From the NCBI GenBank assembly GCA_018606645.1, contig JAGVRI010000004.1:248001-312000 (forward strand): 64,000 bases of DNA, read 5' to 3'. A program made the translations under genes and the position numbers. Below the pieces are notes generated by a model that did no database searches, was not told where the DNA came from, and saw only the letters and a program-made list of their open reading frames with translations. The stretch comes from Chloroflexota bacterium. Lineage in GTDB: Bacteria; Chloroflexota; Anaerolineae; JAAYZQ01. Within the stretch, counting starts at the first letter, position 1. Each line of letters opens with the position of its first letter. Below, one piece after another: positions 49,578 through 58,480 of this stretch.

Positions 49578-50126
49578 ATGAGACCGACAGACACTCTCAA
49601 GCATGAGCATCAGATCATCCTGCTGGCCTTGGGTGCCGTCGAGCGTGAGATGCGGCAGGCCCAGAAGGGTGGACCGTTATCCGAAGAACGTGTTGGACAG
49701 ATGATCGACTTTATCAGGAACTTTGCCGATCGCTGCCACCACGCCAAGGAAGAGAAGCTGCTCTTCCTGCGCATGCAGGAACGCGGGATGCCGCTTCATG
49801 CGGGACCGCTGGCCGTGATGCTGCAGGAACACGACGAAGGGCGGCGTCTGGTGCGGGTTGCTGCCGAGGCGCTCCCCAGGGCAGCGCTAGGGGACACAGC
49901 CGCCACGACCACTCTGACGACGAGCCTGTTGACCTACGTCCAGTTGCTTCGGGCGCATATTGACAAGGAGGACAATATCCTGTATCCTATGGCTGATCAG
50001 ATGTTGACCGCCGCCGATCAGGCAGACCTGGCTGCGGCCTTTGATCGGGTCGAAGCCGAGGAGATGGGGGAAGGAACGCACGAACGGTACCACCAACTGG
50101 TCCACGAATGGGCCGGTCAATCATAG
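49578..50126 (+). CDS. Hemerythrin-like di-iron protein
   Basis: 182 residues, four-helix bundle. Iron-binding His and Glu occur in LKHEHQIIL, CHHAKEEKLLF, LQEHDEGRRLV and LRAHIDKEDNILYP, matching the hemerythrin HHE pattern. Probably binds oxygen or senses redox state. Starts at the ATG giving MRPTDTLKHEH, behind GGGGG. Encoded 16 bases before the ferredoxin. Confidence 0.87.
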   Translation: MRPTDTLKHEHQIILLALGAVEREMRQAQKGGPLSEERVGQMIDFIRNFADRCHHAKEEKLLFLRMQERGMPLHAGPLAVMLQEHDEGRRLVRVAAEALPRAALGDTAATTTLTTSLLTYVQLLRAHIDKEDNILYPMADQMLTAADQADLAAAFDRVEAEEMGEGTHERYHQLVHEWAGQS

Positions 50127-50141
50127 ATACGGAGGTGAACC

Positions 50142-50438
50142 ATGGCTCACGTAATTACAAGCTTGTGCATCCGCGCCGGCGACTGTGTCGAGGTCTGCCC
50201 GGTGGATTGTATCGTGCCGGGTCCAAAGGGCAACGCAGATTGGCCCTATTTCTATATTGATCCCGATACTTGCATTGACTGTGGGGCCTGCGCCGCCGCC
50301 TGTCCGGCCGACGCTATCTTTCCCGAAGACGACGTGCCCTCCCAGTACGCCGAGGACATTCGGCGCAATGCCGAGTTTTTCCAGCGAGGCCCCGGTTACT
50401 GGGACTTTGACCTGGAGGCCGAGCGGGTACGCACCTAG
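50142..50438 (+). CDS. Bacterial-type ferredoxin with two clusters
   Basis: 98 residues. Cys9, Cys15, Cys19 and Cys23 (second cluster, with CPVDCI) and Cys44, Cys47, Cys50, Cys54 (CxxCxxCxxxCP). This is the FdxA-like layout of 7Fe/8Fe ferredoxins, with a C-terminal extension of about 35 residues. AGGAGGT-like GGAGGT precedes the ATG. Electron partner unknown; the hemerythrin next to it is a candidate context only. Confidence 0.9.
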   Translation: MAHVITSLCIRAGDCVEVCPVDCIVPGPKGNADWPYFYIDPDTCIDCGACAAACPADAIFPEDDVPSQYAEDIRRNAEFFQRGPGYWDFDLEAERVRT

Positions 50439-50535
50439 TGACAGCCGTCAGAGCTCGGACCTGGCGGGGGTGAACCCAGGTTCGCCCTACGCCTTGTCCG
50501 GCTGCCTGTTGTCTGGTACGCCAGAGCGTTCGCGC

Positions 50536-51318
50536 CTACGCCTTCTCCAGGACCAGCAGCCCGGCATCGACCAGGCTTCGGGTCAGTTCCGGCGATGGTA
50601 CGATCCGCAGCCCGTGAGTCCACCGCAAAAAGCGCTCAAAGTGGATGAATAGATCGCTGCGGGTCAGGTTCATCTTCTGGCCTCGGTCCAGGTCGTAAAG
50701 CGCCAGCCGCTGTCGCAGGGAGGGGTGTTGGATAAACGGATCGGTGATCGCGCCGACCCTATCCTGAGGCAGTTGACAGATCATCAGCACATATAGCTCC
50801 GGGTGGGCCTGGAGCCGCAGGGGGTAGGGCCGCAGTAGCAGCAGATGCGTCCGTCCGGCGGAGGCATAGGCCGCGCCTCCCCAGGTGGAAGGATGACCCT
50901 CGGCCGGCCTGGGCCCGCTCAGTTCCTGAAGACAATAGGCGTCAAAAGCGGTCAGCAGTTCGGCCAGACTCCCGGTCCACCTGGGCAGCGAAAGCTTCTC
51001 TCGACCCAGTATGGTAGAAAGGATGCCGGCCAATGGCTCGATCAGGCCATTCGGCACCTTGGTTCGTTGACCTGGGCCCATGGTCAGCAATCCTTTCTCC
51101 TGGAGTTGGCGCATGGTCTCGAACAGCGAGCGATCCGGCCACCATACCCGGAAGAGCGATTCGAGGTCGCCGGCCGCAAGCCCCTCTTCCTGAAACAACA
51201 GGTGGTTGTCTAACAAAGCGCTCAAGACACTGATTGGTGCCCAGTCTGGCTCGTGGAGCCAGGGGCGCAGAAGGTCCAGGAGTTCCTGATACTTATCAGG
51301 CGGATGCGATTCAATCAC
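50536..51318 (-). CDS. Uncharacterised protein of the AAA/VWA operon
   Basis: 260 residues from a GTG seven bases behind AGGAGG, overlapping the VWA stop by eight bases. Mostly helical with winged-helix-like stretches (ETMRQLQEKGLLTMGPGQRTKVP at about residue 70-92). The middle has LLLLRPYPLRLQAHPELYVLMICQLP, and the end LRIVPSPELTRSLVDAGLLVLEKA. No catalytic motif and no family recognised. Its strict coupling to the AAA/VWA pair suggests an adaptor or client. Confidence 0.65.
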   Translation of the reverse strand: MIESHPPDKYQELLDLLRPWLHEPDWAPISVLSALLDNHLLFQEEGLAAGDLESLFRVWWPDRSLFETMRQLQEKGLLTMGPGQRTKVPNGLIEPLAGILSTILGREKLSLPRWTGSLAELLTAFDAYCLQELSGPRPAEGHPSTWGGAAYASAGRTHLLLLRPYPLRLQAHPELYVLMICQLPQDRVGAITDPFIQHPSLRQRLALYDLDRGQKMNLTRSDLFIHFERFLRWTHGLRIVPSPELTRSLVDAGLLVLEKA

Positions 51319-52252
51319 CGGATGCCTCCTTTTGCGATTCACATGGGGCTTCATCCACCCCAACCGGCCTGAGGACAGCCCGGCCGGTGACTGCCTCTTC
51401 GATCCGTTCGCGGGACAGCAACGACAGTGGCAGATAAGTCCCGCCGCTGAGATGGGCCATCTCCCGGCAATTGCAATGCGCTGCTGCCGGGCCCGATGGT
51501 TCGGTGTCGACCACGATGGTGACAATCCCCTCCCAACGTAGATGCCGGCACAATGTCCTGACCTCCTCATAGGGATCGTCTCCCTGACGGATGGCTACGT
51601 TGGGCAGACCGTCGCTGACGATGACCATCACCGGGATGGCGTTATGGTACTTGACCCGTTCACGGTGCAGGAGGTGGTAGGCCTTGCGGATGCCGTCGGG
51701 CAGCGGCGTGGAGCCGCTCAGGGGAACTTGTCGCAGGCGCTCGAACGCCAGAGCATAACTGGTCGTCGGCGGCAGGCACACCGTGGCATCCGGGCGGCGA
51801 CTATGGCGAAAAGCCACCAAGGCGACTTTGTCGTGGTGGATCCGCGCGTTCTTGAGCAGTTCCAGAACGATGCCCTTCGTCCGCTCCAGGGTGGTTTCGA
51901 CGTGCATTGACCAACTGTTGTCCAGGACAAAGGCGATGACAAAGGGCGAACGGCTGCGGCGGACCTTCTCGCGCAAATCCTCGGGTTGGACGATCATCTG
52001 CCGATCGGGCCGGCTGATAAGTCGGGCTGCCGCTGCCCGCAGCGAGGCATCCAGCGCCACGTCACCCACGCTGCCCTGAGGCATCCGCGGCCGAGAGTAC
52101 TTGCCCCGCCGGCGGCTGATGACCACCTGATCCCGGCGGCCAGTCATTGAACGGATGAACGGGGTTCTCCGTCGCGCCAGTTCAAAGGCGCGTCTGGCAT
52201 CGAGATCCGCTTCGGTCAGCTCTGCAGCGGGCTGGAGGACCGAAGCGATCAA
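51311..52252 (-). CDS. VWA-domain protein (BchD/CobT-like)
   Basis: 313 residues. After a basic, strand-rich N-terminal part with VVISRRRGKYSR comes a VWA domain: FVIAFVLDNSWSMHVET has the MIDAS Asp111-x-Ser113-x-Ser115, then LPLSGSTPLPDGIRKA (MIDAS Thr) and VMVIVSDGLPN (MIDAS Asp). The partner AAA protein overlaps by four bases. Together they mirror the I and D subunits of magnesium or cobalt chelatase, or MoxR/VWA chaperones. No chelatase H subunit in the window. Confidence 0.82.
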   Translation of the reverse strand: MIASVLQPAAELTEADLDARRAFELARRRTPFIRSMTGRRDQVVISRRRGKYSRPRMPQGSVGDVALDASLRAAAARLISRPDRQMIVQPEDLREKVRRSRSPFVIAFVLDNSWSMHVETTLERTKGIVLELLKNARIHHDKVALVAFRHSRRPDATVCLPPTTSYALAFERLRQVPLSGSTPLPDGIRKAYHLLHRERVKYHNAIPVMVIVSDGLPNVAIRQGDDPYEEVRTLCRHLRWEGIVTIVVDTEPSGPAAAHCNCREMAHLSGGTYLPLSLLSRERIEEAVTGRAVLRPVGVDEAPCESQKEASGD

Positions 52253-53346
52253 CTCGACCGACTCGTCGTCAGAATGGTCCGTTTTTTTTTCGGGTCGATC
52301 TGAATCTCGAGAATTTCCTCGAGTTGTCGCCGCAGCGTGAGGGCGTCGAGTTGTGGCCCAGTGACAAAAGGATCGTATGGCAGCCGATGGCCCAATGCCA
52401 GCGTAGCCGCTTCGAGGACGTCGGCCGGCTCCACCTCAGTACGACCCTCCAGCGCGGCCATTGCCTTGGCGCAGTTCACGATGGCAATATCGGCGCGGTG
52501 GCTCGGCACATTCGATTTCAGGGTCAACTGGGCGATGGCCCCGTACAGCGGCTCCGGCACGCTGACGCGTGGCAACAGCGCGATCGCATTCTGAATGGCC
52601 CGTCGAAGGGCTTCCTGCTCTTCAGCGTAACGAGCGGTAAAGCCGGCGGGATCGGATAGGAATGCTTCCCGCCGTTTCATGACCTCCACCCGCTGCGCCT
52701 GATCGGTCAGGGCGGTGACCTCGACCTGCAACCCAATCCGGTCGGCAATCTGGGGCCGGAGTTCCCCTTCCTCAGGATTCATGGTGCCGATCAACAGGAA
52801 TCGGGCCGGGTGGCTGACCGATATTCCTTCCCTCTCGACTACGTTCACCCCCAGGGCTGCCGCGTCGAGCAGGATATCGGTGATGTGGTCATCCAGGAGG
52901 TTGATCTCGTCGATATAGAGGATGCCCCGGTTCGCCTCGGCAAGCAGGCCCGGTTCCAGGGCTTTGATCCCCTCTCGCAGGGCGCGGCTGAGGTCCAGCG
53001 TGCCGGCGACCCGGTCTTCCGTGGCGTTGAGGGGCAGGTTCACCAACGCCCGGGGCCGCGTGATCACCGGCAGTTTCTCGCCGCGGGCTACCCGTTCCTG
53101 GCAGGTGGCACACTGGGTACGCGGATCAGCCGGGTCGCAGTGAAACGGACAATCGGTCACTACATCAATCGCCGGCAGCAGCGCGGCCAGTCCCCGCACG
53201 GCGGTCGATTTGGCCGTACCACTCGTGCCCCGGATCAGCACCCCGCCGATCTCGGGATTGATGGCGTTCAAAACCAGGGCGGTGCGCATGGCCTCCTGGT
53301 TGACAATCGCGGTGAAGGGGTAGAGATAGCTATCTGTGCTGAACAA
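52249..53346 (-). CDS. AAA+ ATPase of the BchI/ChlI type
   Basis: 365 residues. FTAIVNQEAMRTALVLNAINP and Walker A GTSGTAKST (40-48), Walker B GILYIDEINLL with Asp146/Glu147, sensor-1 VGTMNPEEGELRPQ and the ChlI-specific insertions. The insert after Walker A carries Cys66, Cys70, Cys79 and Cys82, a possible metal site that occurs in this subfamily. In photosynthetic relatives it is the motor of Mg-chelatase; elsewhere it serves VWA partners of unknown purpose. ATG overlaps the VWA start (ATGA). Confidence 0.85.
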   Translation of the reverse strand: MFSTDSYLYPFTAIVNQEAMRTALVLNAINPEIGGVLIRGTSGTAKSTAVRGLAALLPAIDVVTDCPFHCDPADPRTQCATCQERVARGEKLPVITRPRALVNLPLNATEDRVAGTLDLSRALREGIKALEPGLLAEANRGILYIDEINLLDDHITDILLDAAALGVNVVEREGISVSHPARFLLIGTMNPEEGELRPQIADRIGLQVEVTALTDQAQRVEVMKRREAFLSDPAGFTARYAEEQEALRRAIQNAIALLPRVSVPEPLYGAIAQLTLKSNVPSHRADIAIVNCAKAMAALEGRTEVEPADVLEAATLALGHRLPYDPFVTGPQLDALTLRRQLEEILEIQIDPKKKRTILTTSRSS

Positions 53347-53431
53347 TCTTATCCTCTCAGTGTCAGATGACGGGCAGCGGGGCTCCCCGCTGCCCGTCCA
53401 TAGCGTACCATGGTCCAGAACAAACCAGCGG

Positions 53432-55213
53432 TTACTTCCGGACTTTGCGTTTGCCGAAGGTCGGCTCGGCGGCCGGAATCGGCGGCATCTGCCAGGTGGA
53501 GGTCAACGGCACCGGCGTATCGCGGTTGATGATCACATCCAGGAGAGTGGGCACTTCCGACTTGAGCGCCGCCTCAAAGGCCGGTGCAAAGTCGCCGGGC
53601 TTTTCGATGCGCACCCCTCGAGCCCCCATCGACTCAGCCATCTTGGCAAAATCGGGATTCCACAGTTCGCCGGTCTTGACCTTGCGGAAGCTCGTCCCGA
53701 TCTCGCGGCCGTCCAGGTAGAACCGCTGCAGGTCGCGGATGCAGCCGATGGAGTAGTTGTTGAACAGGACCCACACCACCGGCAGGTCGTACTCAACAGC
53801 CGTCGCCACGGCGTGGGGCGTCATCATAAAGCCGCCATCGCTGCACACGTTGACGCACGGCGATTCAGGCCGGGCCAGCTTGGCTCCCAACACGCCACAC
53901 ACGCCAAAGCCCATCGCCGCAAAACCGCCAGGCGATATATGGGTCTTGGGTTGCGGTGTGTCCCAATATTGCTCCACCCACGCCTGGTTGTTGCCCACGT
54001 CTACCACCATAATAGTGTCCTTGGGCGCGATGCGGCGCATGTCCAGCAAGATGCGGCGCGGATCGATAGGCACTTCGTTGTTCTCGGCATACGGTGTCAC
54101 AAAATTGCGCCATTCGGTCTTGTAGCCATACACCTCATTTACCCAGGCCTGGCCGTCGCGTTTGACGCCCTTGGCCTTGGCCGCCTCGAGCATCTGGGCC
54201 AGGAAGGACTTGGCGTCGGCCACGATCCCCAGCTCCACCGGATAGTTGCGCCCGATCTCCGAGGCGTCAATATCAACCTGGATCAGTTTGGTGGGCGGGA
54301 TGTTATACGTATATCCCGGCAACCACGAAGCGCAATGCAGGTCGGAGAAGCGGGCGCCAATCGCCAGGATCAGATCGGCGTTGCGCGCCGCCTCGGCCGC
54401 CGGATAGTCACCCCAACAGCCGGCCACGCCCAGGTACAGCGCGTCGTCCTCAGACATTACGCCCTTGCCCATGAGGGTGGTGTATACCGGGATGTTGAGG
54501 TAATTGGCCAGCGCCTTGAGTTCCTCGGTGGCCCCCGAGATCATGACGCCGCCGCCGGCCAGGATGAGCGCGCGAGGCGTCTTGACCAGCATCTCCAGCG
54601 CCTTGTCCACCGCCTCCGGCGACGCCGAAGTGCGCCACGAAAGCGTCGTCGCCCATTGTTCCGGTTCGGGGATTTCCACATCGGCGCGGTGAATATACAG
54701 GTCGTAGGGAATGTCGAGGTGGCACGGACCAGGCCGACCGCTGCGCATCAGCTTATACGCCTTGGGCAGGTAGCGGACCAAATCCTCCACTTTTCGCACC
54801 TGCCAGGAGTGCTTGACAATCGGCTTGATCACCGACGGAAAATCGCCGGGGAAATAGCGGTACTCTTCCTGGAGAGCGCCGGTGTCGAACTGATCGGTTG
54901 TGACCTGACCGGTGATGGCCAGGAAGGCGGACGAATCGTAAAATGCATTGGCCACAGCGATGGTCAGGTTCATCGGGCCTGGACCGGTTGACGCATAGAC
55001 CGGCAGGGGGACGCCTGTCAGCCGGAAATAGACATCCGCCATAAAGCCGGCTGCCTGCTCGACCCGCGGCCAGATGACCTTGATCTTGTCGGTCCTGTCG
55101 TAAATGCCGTCCAACAGGCCGATCGCCCCGTGGCCGGCATATCCCATAATATACGGGATCTTTTCCTTGATCAGGTACTCGGCAATAATCTCATTGCCCC
55201 GATATTCGGCCAT
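53432..55213 (-). CDS. Thiamine-pyrophosphate-dependent enzyme, acetolactate-synthase-like
   Basis: 593 residues, three-domain POX/AHAS fold. Catalytic Glu52 sits in IWPRVEQAAGFMADVYFRLTG, where the usual His before Glu is Val. Middle domain: ALILAGGGVMISGA. TPP-binding domain: CSDGGFMMTPHAVATAVEYDLPVVWVLFNN, where GDG reads SDG. These shifts mean it may not be a true acetolactate synthase; glyoxylate carboligase or sulfoacetaldehyde-type lyases are alternatives. It is next to, and opposite, a GntR regulator, so probably part of the catabolic region. A 215-base leader precedes it. Confidence 0.75.
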   Translation of the reverse strand: MAEYRGNEIIAEYLIKEKIPYIMGYAGHGAIGLLDGIYDRTDKIKVIWPRVEQAAGFMADVYFRLTGVPLPVYASTGPGPMNLTIAVANAFYDSSAFLAITGQVTTDQFDTGALQEEYRYFPGDFPSVIKPIVKHSWQVRKVEDLVRYLPKAYKLMRSGRPGPCHLDIPYDLYIHRADVEIPEPEQWATTLSWRTSASPEAVDKALEMLVKTPRALILAGGGVMISGATEELKALANYLNIPVYTTLMGKGVMSEDDALYLGVAGCWGDYPAAEAARNADLILAIGARFSDLHCASWLPGYTYNIPPTKLIQVDIDASEIGRNYPVELGIVADAKSFLAQMLEAAKAKGVKRDGQAWVNEVYGYKTEWRNFVTPYAENNEVPIDPRRILLDMRRIAPKDTIMVVDVGNNQAWVEQYWDTPQPKTHISPGGFAAMGFGVCGVLGAKLARPESPCVNVCSDGGFMMTPHAVATAVEYDLPVVWVLFNNYSIGCIRDLQRFYLDGREIGTSFRKVKTGELWNPDFAKMAESMGARGVRIEKPGDFAPAFEAALKSEVPTLLDVIINRDTPVPLTSTWQMPPIPAAEPTFGKRKVRK

Positions 55214-55430
55214 TCCTCCTTACCTCCTTCTTGGTGATAGTCCATTGTGCAAAGAGCGATGAACCAGACACCGGGTCGGCCACTGCCCCGCCGACCCGCC
55301 CTCCAGGCGACGCAACCAGGCTGGCAACCTGGGGGATGCCGCGTCCACCAAAGGCTGGCCGGGTTCCTCCTTTCTCCTGCCCGACACGGCAGATTCCACT
55401 TGACGGCTCGGATCGAAGGGCGAGTAACTC
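55214..55430 (-). promoter_or_regulatory. Long structured leader of the TPP-enzyme gene
   Basis: About 215 bases between predicted transcription start and ATG. It holds a perfect 9-bp hairpin, CGGGTCGGC with GCCGACCCG, and other GC-rich pairing. No terminator and no riboswitch consensus that I recognise (checked by eye for TPP, SAM, glycine and THF types). A ribosome site AAGGAGGTAAGGAGG precedes the ATG. Confidence 0.4.
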
Positions 55431-55437
55431 AATTATA

Positions 55438-55466
55438 ATTATAACACAACTTCGGTCTCCAGTCAA
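55438..55466 (-). promoter_or_regulatory. Promoter of the TPP-enzyme gene
   Basis: TTGACT (55461-55466) and TATAAT (55438-55443) with a 17-base spacer, minus strand. It overlaps the upstream region of the divergent GntR gene, so one regulator could control both. Confidence 0.65.
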
Positions 55467-55482
55467 ACAGCTCTGGCTGCAT

Positions 55483-55511
55483 TTGACAAGCCCTCGGTTC
55501 TATGCTAACGT
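55483..55511 (+). promoter_or_regulatory. Promoter of the GntR-led catabolic cluster
   Basis: TTGACA and TAACGT with a 17-base spacer, 45 bases before the GTG of the regulator. Confidence 0.55.
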
Positions 55512-55556
55512 GGACTCGGTGTCAGGCCTTCTGACAGACTACTTGAGGGTTAGACA

Positions 55557-56282
55557 GTGAAATTTTGGTTTCCACGAGAATTACAGCGGCGGGTTGAACG
55601 AGCAATTATCAGTGGAGAATACGCCCCGGGTGAGCACGTCACCGCAGCGGATGTGGCCCATCGGTTTCAGACCACCCTGGAAGAGGCCAGACAGATCCTC
55701 GACGCTGCCTACCGCAAGGGGTTAGTAGACCGGGAAGGGGCGACGCTCGATCAATTCCGGGTGTTGGGCTTGCCCCGCACCGAGCGGGAGAGCGTGTTTA
55801 CCCACACCGCTCGATCGGGATGGAAGCCCCGATCCCAGGTGCGGGAGGTGGTGTTGGAACCGGCTACGGCCGAGGTGGCCGACCGATTACAGGTAAAAGT
55901 GGGCAGTCCGGTATATCGCTATGTGCGAACCCGCTACGTAGAAGAAGAGGCCTTGGCCAACCAGATCAACTATATGCCGTTTGAGGTCTGTCCCGGCCTC
56001 GAGGAAGATGATGTCAGCCGGTACTCCTTCCAGAAACTGCTGGAGGAAAAGTACAGCGCCGTCTTGACCGAGATGAAGGAACGCTTTGCCATCGTTCCTG
56101 CCACCGAGGAGGACCGAGAGATCCTGGATTTGCCCGAAGGCTCGTCCGTTTTGGTGGTAGACCGGGTGGCCCTGGGTGCGACCGGGCAGCCCCTGGTCTG
56201 GGCGAACATCCGCATTCGCCCCGACCGCTATTCCTATGTTGCTGAGCTCTGGCCCGAGGCGGCCAGACTTCTCGAAAAGTAA
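55557..56282 (+). CDS. GntR-family transcriptional regulator with UTRA domain
   Basis: 241 residues from a GTG. A winged-helix domain at residues about 8-70 (LQRRVERAIISGEYAPGEHVTAADVAHRF) is followed by a UTRA ligand-binding domain: VGSPVYRYVRTRYVEEEALANQINYMPFEVCPGL, then FAIVPATEEDREILDLPEGSSVLVVDRVALG. UTRA domains sense small sugars or acids. The first helix-turn-helix is slightly degenerate. It heads a run of metabolic genes on the same strand and faces the TPP enzyme, so it probably regulates both. Confidence 0.85.
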   Translation: MKFWFPRELQRRVERAIISGEYAPGEHVTAADVAHRFQTTLEEARQILDAAYRKGLVDREGATLDQFRVLGLPRTERESVFTHTARSGWKPRSQVREVVLEPATAEVADRLQVKVGSPVYRYVRTRYVEEEALANQINYMPFEVCPGLEEDDVSRYSFQKLLEEKYSAVLTEMKERFAIVPATEEDREILDLPEGSSVLVVDRVALGATGQPLVWANIRIRPDRYSYVAELWPEAARLLEK

Positions 56283-56317
56283 CAAAATCTACACTCTCTT
56301 CCATGGCGGAGGTTCAG

Positions 56318-57148
56318 ATGACAGGGAAAAAGGTGCGCATTTATCCGATCAACACCGGTTGGTGCCAGGTCGATCTCGGCACCTATATGTTTTTCAAGGG
56401 GGAAGCAGGCAAAAAGATCGAAATCCCGGTCATTTGCTTCTTTGTGGACACCGGGGATCACAAGATCATGGTGGATACCGGCCTGCCCGATGCCGAACGG
56501 GCCACCCGATACCACCATGATTGCCAGAAGAAAGATTGCCTGGACAGCCCGGACGCCTTGCGCAAGATGGGGGTGGACCCTAGCGAAATTGACATCTGCA
56601 TCTTTACCCATCTCCATTGGGACCACACCCACAACATGAAGAAATTCCCGAATGCTCGCTACATCGCTCACGCCGCCGAGATCCAGTGGGCCTACAATCC
56701 CCTGCCGTTGTACTATCGCTCTTACGAAGCGCCGATCCTCGGCATCGAAGCCCCCTTCATCGGCTGTCACTTTGAGCTGGTCGAAGGGGAAGCCGAGATC
56801 GTGCCCGGTGTCCGTGTCTTTCCGACCCCAGGTCACACGCCAGGGCATCAGTCGGTTCAGGTGGAGACGGAGGCAGGGAGCATTGTCCTGGTGGGCGATG
56901 CTATCTTCCGGTACCGGAATTTCGAACCGAAGGTGGAGGAACACTGGCGCTATTGGGTCCAGCAGCGCTTTGTGAACATGATCGATGGCTGGCGGAGTAT
57001 GGAGGAGATCGACCGGCGCGCCGACTTTATCTTGCCCTGCCATGATGAACTGGTGTTGGAGCATCCGGTCTATCCCTATGACGGCATGCCTCTCCGCGAA
57101 AGACGCAAACCGATCCCTGGTGCGCCCTTTTACTTTAGCGGGATATAA
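56318..57148 (+). CDS. Metallo-beta-lactamase-fold hydrolase, AHL-lactonase-like
   Basis: 276 residues from an ATG behind GGAGG. The zinc site HxHxDH is HLHWDH (His99, His101, Asp103, His104), with VDTG before it, HTPGHQSVQV (third His) and VGDAIF after it. Resembles AhlB/AttM lactonases, but in this position it could open any sugar-acid lactone. An upstream ATG five codons earlier has no ribosome site. Follows the regulator by 35 bases. Confidence 0.82.
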   Translation: MTGKKVRIYPINTGWCQVDLGTYMFFKGEAGKKIEIPVICFFVDTGDHKIMVDTGLPDAERATRYHHDCQKKDCLDSPDALRKMGVDPSEIDICIFTHLHWDHTHNMKKFPNARYIAHAAEIQWAYNPLPLYYRSYEAPILGIEAPFIGCHFELVEGEAEIVPGVRVFPTPGHTPGHQSVQVETEAGSIVLVGDAIFRYRNFEPKVEEHWRYWVQQRFVNMIDGWRSMEEIDRRADFILPCHDELVLEHPVYPYDGMPLRERRKPIPGAPFYFSGI

Positions 57149-57208
57149 CCCGACCTCTGGTTCATTTCCGCAGGGAACAAGGCGCTGTTTGCTTGGCAGG
57201 AGGGGACC

Positions 57209-58480
57209 ATGGAGCCAACTCGGACAGTGGTGATTGTCGCCACCCTCGATACCAAAGGGCAGGAGGCGGCCTTTGTTCGAGACCAGATCGCTGCCTGGGG
57301 GTTAAACACGATCCTGATCGACCCCGGCATCCTGGGCACTCCCTCGGTGGAGCCCGACATCAGCCGCTACCAGGTGGCGGAGGCGGCTGGCACCACTCTG
57401 GAAGCCCTGTTGGCCCAGGGCAAGAAGGGAGTGGCCATCGCCAAACAGACCGAGGGCCTGTGCCGGATTGTCCAGGAGCTGTACGCCCAGGGCAAACTGG
57501 ACGGGATCATCAGCATCGGCGGTGGACAGGGGACGTCCATTGGAACGGCAGCGATGCGCGCCCTGCCCGTGGGCGTTCCCAAGTTGATGCTTTCGACGGT
57601 GGCCAGCGGCAATTTCCAGTTCGGACCCTACGTGGGGACCAAAGACCTGTGCATGATGTATTCCGTCACCGATGTCCTGGGGTTGAATGTCATCAGCCGG
57701 CCGATTCTACGCAATGCGGCGAACGCCATCGCCGGCATGGCGCTGCGCCGCCAGGTGGAAGAGGAGGTCTCCCGGCCAGCCATCGCCGTCACCATGTTGG
57801 GGATCACCACTCCGTGCGTGATGCGCATCAAGGAGCGGCTGGAACGCCTGGGCTATGATGTTGTGCCGTTTCACGCCAACGGTACCAGCGGCCCGGCGAT
57901 GGAACAACTAATTGAGCAGAACAAGTTCAAGGGCGTCATTGACCTCAGCGTCCATGAGGTGATCGATCACCAGCATGGGGGCCTGGCCGGGGCTCCGCAT
58001 CGCCTTGAGGTTCTCACCCGGGTCCCGATCCCGGCGGTGGTCTCGGTGGGAGGCCTGGATTATCTGCTCTTTGAGTCGGTCCAGAAAGCGCCGGAACAAT
58101 ACCGCGCTCGAGCGCACATGGTGCACAATGCCCAGATGACCTGCTTTGCCCCGACCCCCGACGAGATGCGGGCGGCGGCGCAGGAGATGATCGAACGGTT
58201 GAATCGCGCCCTGGGGCCGACCATTGTCGTCCTGCCGCGCCGGGGTTTTTCCCAACCCAACCGCGAAGGCAGCGAACTGTATGTACCGGAAGGCAATCAG
58301 GCGGTGATCAAAGAGTTTCAGACGGCCTTGGATCCCAGAATCCCACTGCTGGTGACCGATCTCCACCTTAACGACCCCGAATTCGCCGATATCGTGAGCG
58401 ATTGCCTGGTCCAGCTCCTTCAAGGCGAGGCTCCCGACGAGATAACCGGCCGGTTCCGCGCCAGTGGGGCGGCGGGATAA
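57209..58480 (+). CDS. Tm-1-like ATP-binding (UPF0261) protein, copy 1
   Basis: 423 residues. VVIVATLDTKGQEAAFVRDQIAAWG opens the N-terminal Rossmann-like domain; GIISIGGGQGTSIGTAAMRALPVGVPKLMLSTVASG and FGPYVGTKDLCMMYSVTDVLGLN are family blocks, as is GVIDLSVHEVIDH in the second half. Distant relatives include plant Tm-1, which inhibits a viral replicase, but bacterial members have no known reaction. The ATP-binding assignment is inherited from the family name. Paralogue at 59357. Runs directly into the aldolase. Confidence 0.82.
   Translation: MEPTRTVVIVATLDTKGQEAAFVRDQIAAWGLNTILIDPGILGTPSVEPDISRYQVAEAAGTTLEALLAQGKKGVAIAKQTEGLCRIVQELYAQGKLDGIISIGGGQGTSIGTAAMRALPVGVPKLMLSTVASGNFQFGPYVGTKDLCMMYSVTDVLGLNVISRPILRNAANAIAGMALRRQVEEEVSRPAIAVTMLGITTPCVMRIKERLERLGYDVVPFHANGTSGPAMEQLIEQNKFKGVIDLSVHEVIDHQHGGLAGAPHRLEVLTRVPIPAVVSVGGLDYLLFESVQKAPEQYRARAHMVHNAQMTCFAPTPDEMRAAAQEMIERLNRALGPTIVVLPRRGFSQPNREGSELYVPEGNQAVIKEFQTALDPRIPLLVTDLHLNDPEFADIVSDCLVQLLQGEAPDEITGRFRASGAAG

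Noticed and set aside
51311-53346. Magnesium chelatase for bacteriochlorophyll
   Set aside because: No H subunit and no other bch gene in the window; the AAA/VWA pair alone is widespread outside phototrophs.
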